Shown: positions 1 through 9,542 of the stretch, one piece after another | Layout: the number at the start of each line of letters is the position of its first letter | How positions within the stretch are numbered: the stretch's first letter is position 1 | DNA from: Adiantum capillus-veneris | Lineage: Eukaryota; Streptophyta; Polypodiopsida; Polypodiales; Pteridaceae | Direction: 5' to 3' | Length of the DNA stretch: 64,000 nucleotides | NCBI GenBank assembly: GCA_014529385.2 | Contig: CM043969.1 | Span: forward strand, 21,453,946 to 21,517,945 | Notes under the pieces: generated by a model | Told to the model about the DNA's origin: nothing | Seen by the model: the letters and a program-made list of their open reading frames with translations, nothing else | Databases searched by the model: none | Translations under genes and position numbers: made by a program

Positions 1-3
1 AAA

Positions 4-183
4 TCTGCTTTTTGAGTGCTTTTCACGCTATTTATAGCTTTTCATGATTTTTAGTGAAAAGCGAGCCCACTTTCTTATTTCGGTGGACGAGAGGAACCCG
101 TGGTTCAATTTTAGAAAATTTTGCTTTTTTGCTTTTTACGCTATTTTTAGCTTTTCGTGGTTTTTGGCATTTTTGAAAAGCAA
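4..183. repeat. diverged AT-rich direct repeat, period about 113 bp
   Basis: Two imperfect copies of an AT-rich unit lie at about 4-70 and 117-183. Both contain ACGCTATTT(A/T)TAGCTTTTC, starting near 25 and 138, followed by a T-rich stretch ending in GAAAAGC. This is what the sequence shows; function and origin are unknown. Confidence 0.55.
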
Positions 184-570
184 TCTTCTTTTTATGATGA
201 TCTAAATGTAAAAATATTTTAGTCTCCGTCGGATTTAAAAATGATCACCCGGAGTAGAAACGAGACCGGATGGGATTTTTATGGGAATTTTTTTTATAAA
301 ACATGGTACCATAAATACGTCGGACAGTACGGGGAGGTTAAAATTATGAAGGGACATTATGGTGCCGCATAGTCTAGCTGCGGTTTCCATTAGTTGGCCA
401 GATACTGCTCGGATGGTCAATTTTGCGGTAAAAATTGAATGGTAAGTAGGAGAGTTGACCACCAAAAGCAAAGGCTTTTTTTAAGTCCCAAAAGTTGTGG
501 AACTATTTTTGGCGGAACAGGTAGCGCTATTTCTGAGCTTGGACACACTCTGGCCGGCAACTGCAAAAGC

Positions 571-578
571 TATAAATT
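571..578 (+). promoter_or_regulatory. possible TATA box of an unidentified transcription unit
   Basis: TATAAATT is followed by a pyrimidine-rich, leader-like stretch with GAA and CT runs. A GGTGAG that could be a splice donor lies near 905. The arrangement resembles a plant core promoter with a 5' leader, or an LTR promoter. No coding exon could be linked to it, so this is inference from layout only. Confidence 0.25.
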
Positions 579-700
579 GGCATAGAGTACTCAGTTTTCA
601 GTGTCGTCTGTTGTATCTACTACCACAAGACTATACATTTTCTATTATATGGAGTGGAGAAAGCCCTTCATCACCATCTCCAAAAGCTCTTCTCTCTTGG

Positions 701-760
701 GAAGAAGAAGAAGAAGAAGAAGAAGAAGAAGAAGAAGAAGGATACTCTCTCTCTCTCTCT
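701..760. repeat. GAA microsatellite followed by a CT run
   Basis: About 13 GAA units (701-740) are followed by a CT run (745-760). Reading frames across it encode only poly-Glu, poly-Arg or poly-Lys tracts and are treated as repeat artefacts. Confidence 0.95.
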
Positions 761-934
761 ACTTGCTTATTATCTTCTCCCTCGTTTCACGATGTATATG
801 CTCTTCCAAAGCTTTTGTGCCGAATACCTCTACGTAGCTCTCATCACCGCTCTCTTGAGACAAAGCAAGAAGCCTTTCGACAGCCCATAATCAATCCTAA
901 AGCAGGGTGAGAAGCTCTAAACTCCATAGCCATC

Positions 935-954
935 ATCTCTCTCTCTCTCTCTCT
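935..954. repeat. CT microsatellite
   Basis: An uninterrupted run of about ten CT dinucleotides. Confidence 0.9.
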
Positions 955-1924
955 ATGTCGTTTTTTTGAGTAGTTACCCTCTCGGTGATTTTTTTTCGCA
1001 TACAAGTGCATGTATGGATTAATTGAGTATATACAAAGTTGCCCCATGATTATTTCGTCATGTTTAACTTGCTGATTTATGCACATGATGCGTTTATGAT
1101 CACCTGCGTGCATAAAAAGCGCTTTTTGTTTCACATCATAAAGGTGGTAGGGACACTATTTTGGTCATAAATCAAAAACCATTATGAATCAAACCGAACC
1201 CTTTACATCAAAGATAAAACACATCATTTAAAACATTTTCTCTCTTTGATATCATGTGAAAAACATGCACGAGCTAAGAGATATGGTCAAAAAACAGTTT
1301 ATTGCTCACTAAACCAAAATTTTCGACTCCAGGCTCCTTGGAGAACCACTATATAGATTCACCGGATGGGTAAACCCACTTAACCAATTGAAAATTTTGA
1401 TGAAACTTGATGATAAATGAATTTAGGTATCCGTTATCACTTCAAGAATGCCAGTTTTTAATCACTCTATAATCGGTTTTACCTACGCGCATAGGGGTGC
1501 TACCAAGGGGGGGTACCGTATTGACGTCGTGAGTTGATCGAGCTGTTTTTATATGTTTTATGGTTTGTTTTGGCGAGTTAATTTCAATTATTAGATAGCC
1601 ATAAACTTATGTGGGAGTATATGCTTAAACATCCAGAACCGCATAGGCAGATATAAATAAAGCGGCTTTCTTTTGAGGTTACCGTTTGTTGTGTTATTAC
1701 CATATGGGTGAAGTGATTTGATAGAGTGATAGTCTATATTATCAAATTGAACTTGATGCATTGGTTTGAGACCGAATACTTTCAATTGCATGTTTTGCAT
1801 GCTCCCGAAAATGTTAGAAAATTGTTTTTGCATATGCTGGTTTATGGTTGACCTAAAGGTCGGGCTGTTTTGCATCATGTTTATGGTGTTGGAATGTTAT
1901 CATATGATGTATGGGAACTCATAG

Positions 1925-3994
1925 TGAGTGGCTTAAAATGGTAACCATCTTTTTGCAACATTTTTCAGCCTACTCAACGTCCTCTTCCTCATATGTGTTT
2001 ATATTTTTCTACGCTATTAAGTTATCTAGAGTAAATTCCCCCTCTTCGTTTAACCTTTGTGGCGACACATACATTGTACTCTTCCCAAAAATGTCACCTT
2101 AGTCATATATTTATATTACCACCCTTTTCTTTTTTGCTTTGTAAAGTAAGCATACAATAACCAACTATCTACCCCCAAACTTTCTTACCTCTTGTGAATT
2201 AGTAGTAGAAAAATAATATATCCATATTCCATCCCATATAGATAAATTACCATGGAAAATCAACTCTCCACTTGTCTTTACCAAAGATTATGGTCCATCT
2301 CTACAAGTCTTCTATGCCCCCTACATAGGTGGCCCAATATCTCTTAAGAATATACATATAGTTTTTCTCCTTTCAAAAAGACTCAAATTTGTATATTCTT
2401 TTCACAAGCAAATAATATTGGGCCCTCCTCTATTTGTTTAAGCATCATAACCTTTTGAAAAAGCATGATTCCCCTTGGATGCATACAAGCAAAGGGCCCA
2501 TACAAGAAGACTTGGAAGCAAAAGGTTCCCTAGCCTAGTGTGGACCTTCCAAACCGAATTCCTTGGTGCATGTGTGTGAAGAATAGTCCAAATTCATATC
2601 AAACATGTTGAGAAGGTCAAATTTTCCTTTTGAAGCATGTCATTCCAAGCTACATGTAAAAAGTTATGGTCAAAATAGTGTAAATCTGTCAGATTCGCAG
2701 CAAAAGGGAACTGTAAATCAAGTAAATCAAGAGGGTGAGATCTTATTTTTCCCCTACTCATCTTCTAGAAGAGCAATGAGTGTTCAAGGTCACTTGCATG
2801 TGATGGGACCAACCTAAAGATGCTTTCTAAATGCCAAGACAGACAAGTTGAGATACCCCGCAGGAGCCACCCTTAGGGCCTCATGGTGGGGCCCACCTAC
2901 ATTATGCACCCCTATGGAGCCTTCACGGTCTAAAATGATTTTTTTGGTGAATAAATAGTCCCTTTTATGTCCAATATTCAATGAGTGGTCAAAGGACATT
3001 AATTAGGGCTAATTACTCACCCTAATTAAGTGTAGCATAATCCCACTCCTACACAACTATGAATAGACCCCCTTGGAGAGACTCAAGGACACACACCTAT
3101 ATTTTCAACTTCATGTTGTTTCTTGATCAATAGTAGAGAAAACCCCAACTCTCCCTCTTTCACACCCCCCCTCCTAACCCTCCTCTTTGGAGGAAGTGCA
3201 ACTCTATCCTCCACTCTTTCTATTCTACAATCTCTTACTCCATCAACCCAATAAATCATTTGTAGCACCTCAATAACTTGTAAATACATCATGATCTCTC
3301 TCATGGTTATGTTAATGATCATTAAATCATCTTCAAAAATTTCAAGTGTCGCAATTCGTGATGGTTAGCCAGCGTCTGTCCTCCCCTTAAAAGGTGTGCA
3401 AGAAATCAAGTAAGTATTCTATTCTCAATTTACCATTGGTTTGTTTCTCCACACTTATTCAATTGGTCTAAAGAAATTTCTCACTCCAACTCTCTTTTGC
3501 TTCATTACATATGCATGTGGCTACCTCTCATGGTGATTTTATTTGTGTCACGGCATTGCATAGATGGAGATGAGATCTCTATGCAAAGTGTGTTAGTTTG
3601 ATGTAAGTGATTCTCTTGTGTGTTTGAGAGACAAGTCTTGTGCGTATGATTTTTTGATGAGTGCTTGAGAGAGGAGGAGTTTGGATGTATTATGGGTATT
3701 CTTATGGGGAGAAGGTGAATGCTATTCCACAAATTGCATATTTCATTTGATGCACGGCATTGGGTTGCATAATCGTTGATGGTGTTCAAGTGTCCAAAGT
3801 GTATATAGAGTAAGGGGGTTTTCAAAGTGTGTTGCTTGAGTGGGTGAGTGCAAGTGTTATTTTGATTGGTTTCCTTCTCCACTCCCAAAAGAAGGTGGTG
3901 CCCCAAGTAGTGTGCGTACCTCTTTACGAACATTTTGTGAGGGTAGGCCCATTGCTTTGGGTTTAGAGGCCCTATTTCAAAAAGCTCGCCCTCA
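1925..3994 (+). repeat. 5' LTR of Tat-1
   Basis: This copy matches 22798-24872 almost base for base, and matches 9543-11606 in reverse orientation. It has TG...CA termini. The promoter region around 3057-3066 reads ACTATGAATA, where the solo copy has a proper CTATAAATAG, so the TATA box here looks mutated. Reading frames inside the LTR (for example at 2605-2817, 3083-3322 and 3505-4071) recur only because the LTR recurs, and are not called as genes. Confidence 0.93.
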
Positions 3995-3999
3995 TAAAG

Positions 4000-4016
4000 T
4001 GGTGCCCCCACTGAGG
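4000..4016 (+). other. primer-binding site of Tat-1
   Basis: TGGTGCCCCCACTGAGG begins five bases after the 5' LTR. The identical 17-mer follows the 5' LTR of Tat-2 at 6724, although the two LTRs are unrelated in sequence. It starts with TGG, as expected for pairing with a tRNA ending in CCA. I could not assign the tRNA with confidence. Confidence 0.8.
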
Positions 4017-4051
4017 AACATATTTCCAAGTTACCTTCAAATTTTTTAGTG

Positions 4052-4264
4052 ATGAACAATGGAGTTCCCATCTATCCATTTCATTTTGCACAACACATTA
4101 GAGTAAATGTTCACATAGATAGAAAAGTCTTTTTCCAGCAACGGATTGTTTTAATGTTTGGTGCAGAAAGACTTCGAGAAATACTGGCATCACCCAATCC
4201 AATTATACTTCCAATCATCAATTATGAAACTTCTTTTGATGTTGACATTTTCATTTTGTTTTAA
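4052..4264 (+). CDS. leader ORF a of Tat-1 (about 70 aa, unknown function)
   Basis: This 70-residue frame lies between the primer-binding site and gag. Its second half (FGAERLREI ... IILPIINYETSFDV.IFILF) closely resembles the next frame (4348-4560) and a frame ahead of gag in Tat-2 (7797-8021). The family shares an FG..RL.EI core, a PFILPMI-like stretch and a hydrophobic DV.IFIL end. ATG at 4052 was chosen over the GTG at 4049. I know of no named family. Conservation across two elements suggests selection on the protein or on the leader RNA. Confidence 0.5.
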   Translation: MNNGVPIYPFHFAQHIRVNVHIDRKVFFQQRIVLMFGAERLREILASPNPIILPIINYETSFDVDIFILF

Positions 4265-4347
4265 CGGTAGTAACAAGGAGTGGTGAAGGGGTGCTCAAGG
4301 GCCATATGAAGGAACGAGGTCTTCAAACCAACAACGAGGAGTAGCAC

Positions 4348-4560
4348 ATGAATCACGATCAAAACAATGAACCTTTTAGGCCTATTGCTCGGCAATCTAT
4401 TCATATAATCATTGCAACTAAGTTTAGGTTTCAATCTATCATAAGGAGGATATTTGGATCCACTCGCCTCAATGAAATCAATGCTTTAATTAATCCATTT
4501 ATTCTACCTATGATAAAGTACGAATTAACAATGGATGTGTACATCTTCATTTTAATGTAA
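4348..4560 (+). CDS. leader ORF b of Tat-1 (about 70 aa, paralogue of ORF a)
   Basis: A second 70-residue frame, 84 bp downstream of leader ORF a and 86 bp ahead of the gag start. It keeps the same pattern: FGSTRLNEI, then PFILPMIKYE, then DVYIFILM at the C terminus. Tat-1 therefore has a tandem pair where Tat-2 has one copy. The start is the only ATG near the front of the frame. No catalytic motif or membrane-spanning helix is evident, although the last ten residues are hydrophobic. Confidence 0.5.
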   Translation: MNHDQNNEPFRPIARQSIHIIIATKFRFQSIIRRIFGSTRLNEINALINPFILPMIKYELTMDVYIFILM

Positions 4561-4645
4561 TCAGATTTATAGTGTCAATGATCTTGTGCGGCCCGTAAGA
4601 GAAAAGTTTCTTAAAAACATAAATAAATCAAAAAGTCTAAACCAA

Positions 4646-4754
4646 ATGTCAAGTTCTTTTCCCACGTTCTATGCAAGAAGTGGGGAAGATGCACAAGAGT
4701 TTCTTGACAACTTGGAGATGGCACATCTCATATCCGGGAGAGATGAAGAGGAAG
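4646..4754 (+). pseudogene. gag: gag of Tat-1, N-terminal piece
   Basis: The first 36 codons of gag, starting at ATG 4646, encode a segment with FPTF, GEDA and FLDNLE motifs that lines up with the start of Tat-2 gag (8116). The frame is cut after an Asp-Glu-Glu-Glu stretch by Tat-2, which begins at 4755, and resumes in frame at 17416. The 4-bp duplication GAAG (4751-4754 and 17416-17419) accounts for the break. Gag would form the virus-like particle. Confidence 0.85.
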
Positions 4755-5837
4755 TGAGGCAAGCTTTTTCATGCATGGGAACCCCCCCATATATTTTTTC
4801 CCTTTTACCAAAATATTTCCTATTATATAAGTTACTTTTGATTTTTTCACAAACGTTTTAGCCTTTATTAAATAAATAAGACTTATGCTAATCAATCACG
4901 ATGTAGCATAAATAAGTAAGCTTTCTTTGTTGATCTCTCTTTTGAGCTTAAATATTAAATATATATATTCTAAATTACATTATATATTTTAGTATTTTCT
5001 AATATATTTTTCATGTATGTATATTATTCCACCCTACCAAATATTTTATTCACTAGTTTTCATTTTCAAACCTCAACCCCACTTTCAAATTTCAATAATA
5101 CCTCCATCTAGATGATTGCCAATCTTTTCAAAACTCTAGGTCATGTTTTCATACACATGAAGGAGCTTACACTTGAAGGCAAGAGAGAAGTCCACTCAAA
5201 GGGGACCACCAAAAGACTTTTGCAGCCACAAATAATACATTATTTGGCTGAATTTTTAAGTAAAGAAGAACCCCGAATCTGAAGGAGCGTTCAACATGAA
5301 AGATGTAGCTCGTGATCTCAACTTTTAGCTCAATTTTTTTTCAGAATTTTTGGAGTTATGAACATGGAGATATGATTTTTGTATTGGACCCCAGGTTTCT
5401 CGTGTAATGGTGACACATGCCATCCCCAATTTTCTTCCCTCTAGAATGGCTATGGTTCTACAAGTCTTCAAGCATGATTACAAGAGACAAGTCTCTTTTA
5501 ATGAGGTCTTGGCAAGTCTAGAGTGATTCTATCACCATTTTTGGAGGATCCATCCTCATCAACAACTATCCACCTTTGACAATCTCTCTTGTAAATTTCT
5601 TACCTCTCTCTTCTCTCCCTAATAAGCTTATGTATAGCCAAAGCTAGACTATTGTAAATATCTCCTATCCTCTATATCCTACCCACATTCTCTCATCTTC
5701 TCTCTCTATTGGCTCTGGTATTTTAAATAATGAGGAGACAAGATGGGAGCCACAGTCACATGCACCCCATTTTCCTAGTCACCAAAGTGGGACACTCACC
5801 TCAAATAGAAATATTGCTAAATCCTCTCCTCCTTCCC

Positions 5838-5846
5838 TATATAAGA
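5838..5846 (+). promoter_or_regulatory. TATA box in Tat-2 5' LTR
   Basis: CTATATAAG is preceded by a CT/CC-rich stretch and followed about 25 bp later by the CA array, so transcription probably starts at or within the array. The same motif is kept in the 3' LTR at 16551. Confidence 0.7.
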
Positions 5847-5869
5847 AGGCCAGGAGAGCTCACTTAAAG

Positions 5870-5871
<2 letters not shown>

Positions 5872-5923
<52 letters not shown>
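5872..5923. repeat. CA microsatellite in Tat-2 5' LTR
   Basis: About 25 CA units directly downstream of the TATA box. The 3' LTR has a corresponding, interrupted array at about 16582-16633. Confidence 0.95.
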
Positions 5924-5926
<3 letters not shown>

Positions 5927-6723
5927 TCCATACATACTCTTGTGCTACATGCTTGTAGCATGAACCCTAATCACATAATCACAACACCATCATCATCACC
6001 ATCACCATGCACAAAAGATGAGCACCACACCTCCACACCACTTGTAATTAAGGGTTGAAGGCACAATTTCAAGAAGAAGGGTGGTGGACACGCTCATGAT
6101 ATTCCTCGCCATCAACTCCCATCTCTCCATTATGCCTCCTACGATCTTGTTCCCTTCTCATTTTCCTGCCATACGCTACCTATTGTATTTATCTTTTGCA
6201 AGCAATCAACACACTCCATCTTGGTGCCATACTTTGTGTCGCTTTGGATACATCTCATTGTGAGTATGGTATATGCTTGTTCCTTGCCTTTTTTTTTTTC
6301 TGCTTATGTAAAGGTGTGCGGATTCGCCACCATACACACACACACTCTCTCTCTCCCTCTCATATTCCTATAATCTTGCTACTTCCATCTTGAGGTGTGC
6401 AGATTCGCCACCTCTTGTATGATAAGTGAGCATACTCACAAGTTTCCCCTACCTCATTATCTTCCTTACTAACATGCACGAGTAGCGAGCCCATTCTCAC
6501 TCACTCACCACTCCTCTCACCTTATTCTCTGACCATCCCATTCCACATTTGGGCGTGGATCTTGAAATTGTTTTCCATGGCATGCTTCATTGTGTATATG
6601 TATGCGTCCTAGCCGCATATCTTGCTAGGTGGTGCCTCTATTGTGTATCCCCCATGATGAGGCCATTGTGCATAGTCTTGGTGTAGAGGCCACCGGGTCT
6701 ATTTTTCACTTTCGCCTCCCATT

Positions 6724-6740
6724 TGGTGCCCCCACTGAGG
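6724..6740 (+). other. primer-binding site of Tat-2
   Basis: TGGTGCCCCCACTGAGG lies two bases after the 5' LTR and is identical to the 17-mer at 4000. The cognate tRNA was not assigned. Confidence 0.8.
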
Positions 6741-6755
6741 AGGGCTCTTGAAACC

Positions 6756-7048
6756 TTCAGTTTACAAGGCTTACATGTTTACTTCTCTTCATAGACGAGT
6801 GGCTTCTTGAATTCTCTAATTGGACCACTGAAGAGGAGGAGCTTCAAGAAGGTTTGACTCAAGTCATCAAGACACTCTTGCCAGGGTGTTGTATTGTTAG
6901 CATAGAAGAGGTGGTAAGACCCTCTTTCCCTACTCAAATTGTTTACATTTCTCATCATCCCCGCAAGCGTAAAAGCAAGGCACAAGCTACATCATGCTCA
7001 CATTGTAGCCAAAAACCGCACCTTCGACATGAGTGGAACCCAAAGTGA
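6756..7048 (+). other. open frame without ATG in Tat-2 leader
   Basis: An open stretch between the primer-binding site and the 154-residue ORF encodes an acidic segment (TTEEEELQEG) followed by a basic KRK patch and a C-x-x-C pair with later His residues. It has no ATG at its front. It could be a decayed leader ORF, an exon joined by splicing, or chance. No family recognised. Confidence 0.25.
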
Positions 7049-7332
7049 AGAAAAGGCCATCATTTTCTCCCTCGACATCCGCACAGGCGTTCTCACATCA
7101 GTAGGCTTTCAAGTAGCACCAGGCTTCTCTACATGTACGTCCACATCTTTGCCACCTATTCCACCTACGTCCACAACAAGCCTTCACAACTTGAGGAAGC
7201 TACTACGAACACGTGGTCCCTCCCTCTCCCTTGCACCGAAAGATTCAAGGGTTTTCCAGCACCGAAAATCACCCCGTCTCTAAAACAAAAGGGTAAATCC
7301 TCCAAAGTCTTTCTATACCTCACTCTCATCTC

Positions 7333-7797
7333 ATGAGCCAGGAACTAGAAACAGCAGCATGGATTCTACGTCGTCTACCGAGTGAAGTGGCGGAGCTTGT
7401 CATCGACAAGGTCTTTGACACAGGTTTTGCTTGGCGGAAAGACAAGACCCTCCACCTTCAAGGGGTGTTTCTTGTGAATCAAGGCTATGATGACGACTTT
7501 ACACCTTTCTATGTATCTATCCAACTTGGATTAATACAAGTGGTAAGACTCACCACCTACCTCATCACACCTGTGTATACACTAGATGGCACTCTATCTT
7601 GCAGGAAAGTGAAGTTGCTCAAAGAGAGAGAGTTCAAGATTTTCCAAGAGCTTGCTAGAGGGACAGTCCTAGAGCTAGAAGACGAAGACAACCTTGTCCT
7701 CTGGTACTATAAATTTGACCTCGACTACCAAGAGCTCTACACCTCCGACTATAACCTTCCACCACGAAGGAGAGAGTTTTTCCGAATTATCATGTGA
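7333..7797 (+). CDS. 154-aa leader ORF of Tat-2 (unknown function)
   Basis: An intact frame of 154 codons with its ATG at 7333 (context TCTCATGAGC). The product is mixed charged and hydrophobic, with an acidic LELEDEDN segment near residue 120 and an aromatic-rich C-terminal third (WYYKFDLDYQELY). It has no signal peptide or membrane helix. Its TGA overlaps the ATG of the next leader ORF in the string TGATG, an arrangement that permits termination-reinitiation. Tat-1 has no counterpart between its primer-binding site and gag. No family recognised; an element-specific accessory protein is the simplest idea. Confidence 0.5.
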   Translation: MSQELETAAWILRRLPSEVAELVIDKVFDTGFAWRKDKTLHLQGVFLVNQGYDDDFTPFYVSIQLGLIQVVRLTTYLITPVYTLDGTLSCRKVKLLKEREFKIFQELARGTVLELEDEDNLVLWYYKFDLDYQELYTSDYNLPPRRREFFRIIM

Positions 7798-8021
7798 TGG
7801 ACCCAACGCATCAACCTTTTGCAAGGAACCAAACTTATGCACCACAACGAATTCAATCAATCAAAGTAATCTTGGACCGCAAGATGTTTTATCAGCAGAT
7901 CATTACAACCATGTTTGGTAGAGAACGACTGCAAGAGATAAACACCTCTTCTCTCCCCTTTATCCTCCCTATGATTAATCATGAAGTGTCTTTTGATGTA
8001 GTTATTTTCATCCTTGTATAG
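7797..8021 (+). CDS. leader ORF of Tat-2, homologue of Tat-1 leader ORFs
   Basis: A 74-residue frame starting at the ATG that overlaps the previous stop. The conserved second half contains MFGRERLQEI, PFILPMINHE and SFDVVIFILV, matching the paired frames at 4052 and 4348 in Tat-1. It ends 94 bp before gag. The same position in two elements with unrelated LTRs argues for a maintained role, possibly translational control of gag or an accessory peptide. The function is unknown. Confidence 0.55.
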   Translation: MDPTHQPFARNQTYAPQRIQSIKVILDRKMFYQQIITTMFGRERLQEINTSSLPFILPMINHEVSFDVVIFILV

Positions 8022-8115
8022 TATGTTTTCCATCCACCAAGCACCCATGTATTGAATCTCTATAAAATAAAAAATAAAAAAAAATCTAAGTCGAGTTAAT
8101 TTTCTCACTCTCACA

Positions 8116-9542
8116 ATGGCAAGTGTAGCATTTCCAACATTTACTGGTAAGGTGGGTGAGGATGCTGCAGACTTTCTAGACAACTTGGAAATAGCATGTG
8201 TCATCTCTGCGAGAGATGATGATGCTTCACGCTTGCGCATATTCCCACTTCTAATGAAGGTGGAGGCAAGATCATTGTACAATGCCTTGGCACAAGCAAC
8301 CAAGGAACGGTGGGACTTATTAAGAGTAGCCTTTGTCAAGCGTTTTGGAGAGGGCACAACATCAGAGAAGCTATGGCAATTGTTGACAGAGTTGAAGCAG
8401 GGCAGTATGTTGGAATACGCATCATATGAGTCAAAGTTTTTAGATTTATGGGGGCGATGGGTTGCATCGCTAAGAGAGGATGAGGGGGCACCCGATTTCC
8501 TAAAGAAGGATCGGTTTGTGGCTGGGTTATGGCCAACTCTTAAAGAGAAGGTGAAGGGAAGGTTTCCTGCTACGTATGAGCTAGCAGTTGAAGTGGCCCG
8601 CCTTAAAGACAAGAAGTTACGCCTACAAGCCAGGAATATTGATGAAGAGGAAGCCGTTAGGACCCGACCACCTCTAGCACCACCTACAATAGCTGCCCAG
8701 AGGATTCAACCACAAGAACCAATTGAAGATCAGCAAGACCTGCTCAATCGAATCACCAATCAACTTGAGAATCTCTCAGTCCATTTGATACAACAAGGGC
8801 ATGCACACAATTGCAACCAAGAGCAAGGAAGAGGACAACGAAGGCAAAACCAAGAATACCACTGCTACAATTGTGGGGAGGATGGTCATGGCATGTACTA
8901 CTGTCCACACCCAAGGAGGCAGAATTTCAACAGAGGAGCCATGCAAAACCAGGTTTCACCACCGAGAGCAAGACCACCACCACCGAGGGCACCCATGCAA
9001 ATCCTACAACCACCCATTCAATCACAACCACCACCACCACCACCACCACAACCTCTCATTCCACCCTTACCCCCACCACTAGTTGGAAATCAAATAGTAA
9101 GCGTCATCAGTCTTGAAGGTAAAGGAAAGGAGAAAGTGGAGGAGGATATCAAGGGAGTAGCAAAAGGTAAGACCAAGTTTAAAGGAGTAGATGCCATAGG
9201 GGTAAAACACGCTAGGCAAGGTGAACCTTCCCAAAAGGAAGAAAAGATGAAGACTAAAGGGGAATCTAGCAAAAAGCCATCCAAGTCACGACGTAAAATT
9301 GACATTGTAGATTTCTCTTTGGGTGAATGTTCTAAACCATATGATTTGGTTCAAGATGTTTCTGTGCAAGGCCCAAAAATCACCTGGCCCCAATTACTCC
9401 ACCTAGCACCTAGGGTGAGGAGACAATGGACAAAGATGGTTAGCACGAGACGACCAAAGCCAAAGATAGCTGGGACTATCTCTGGGAGGAATCTAGATGA
9501 CATACTACCAGTGATGGATGCTTACATCAAAGGGCAACACAT
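8116..9542 (+). pseudogene. gag: gag of Tat-2 (capsid and nucleocapsid), truncated by solo LTR
   Basis: About 475 codons from ATG 8116 to the insertion. Residues 1-170 form a retrotransposon Gag capsid region with FPTF, FLDNLE, FVKRFGEG and LWGRW motifs. A CCHC zinc knuckle (C-x2-C-x4-H-x4-C) lies near residues 249-262, followed by a proline-rich stretch (about 280-320), a lysine-rich basic segment and a WPQLLHLAPRVRRQW motif shared with Tat-1. The frame continues past 9542 only by running into the reversed LTR; the true continuation is at 11611. Gag packages the element RNA in cytoplasmic particles. Confidence 0.9.

Larger units (their letters stand above)
1..1924. other. unassigned left flank, no gene recognised
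   Basis: No recognisable protein, RNA gene or element boundary was found here. The stretch is AT-rich with short, low-complexity reading frames. It holds a diverged direct repeat (4-183), a possible TATA box (571), a GAA/CT microsatellite and a CT run, listed separately. The DNA continues at 24877, because Tat-1 inserted after the ATAG at 1921-1924. A G-rich run at 1507-1516 resembles a polypurine tract, but no LTR could be tied to it. Confidence 0.6.
4755..6721 (+). repeat. 5' LTR of Tat-2
   Basis: This matches 15468-17415 along its length with scattered substitutions (about 14 differences by eye in the first 640 bp). It contains a TATA box at 5838 and a CA microsatellite just downstream. 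The LTR shares no obvious sequence with that of Tat-1, although the primer-binding sites are identical. Confidence 0.93.

Noticed and set aside
497-910. 137-residue frame with a poly-Glu stretch
   Set aside because: It is created by the GAA microsatellite; two other frames over the same bases are equally open, and there is no recognisable domain.
2605-4071. Recurring frames at 2605, 3083 and 3505, and their copies near 9767-10924 and 23483-24853
   Set aside because: They recur only because the Tat-1 LTR is present three times. They lie in non-coding LTR sequence and on both strands.
8801-9116. His- and Thr-rich frames overlapping Tat-2 gag
   Set aside because: They are out-of-phase readings of the proline-rich part of gag.
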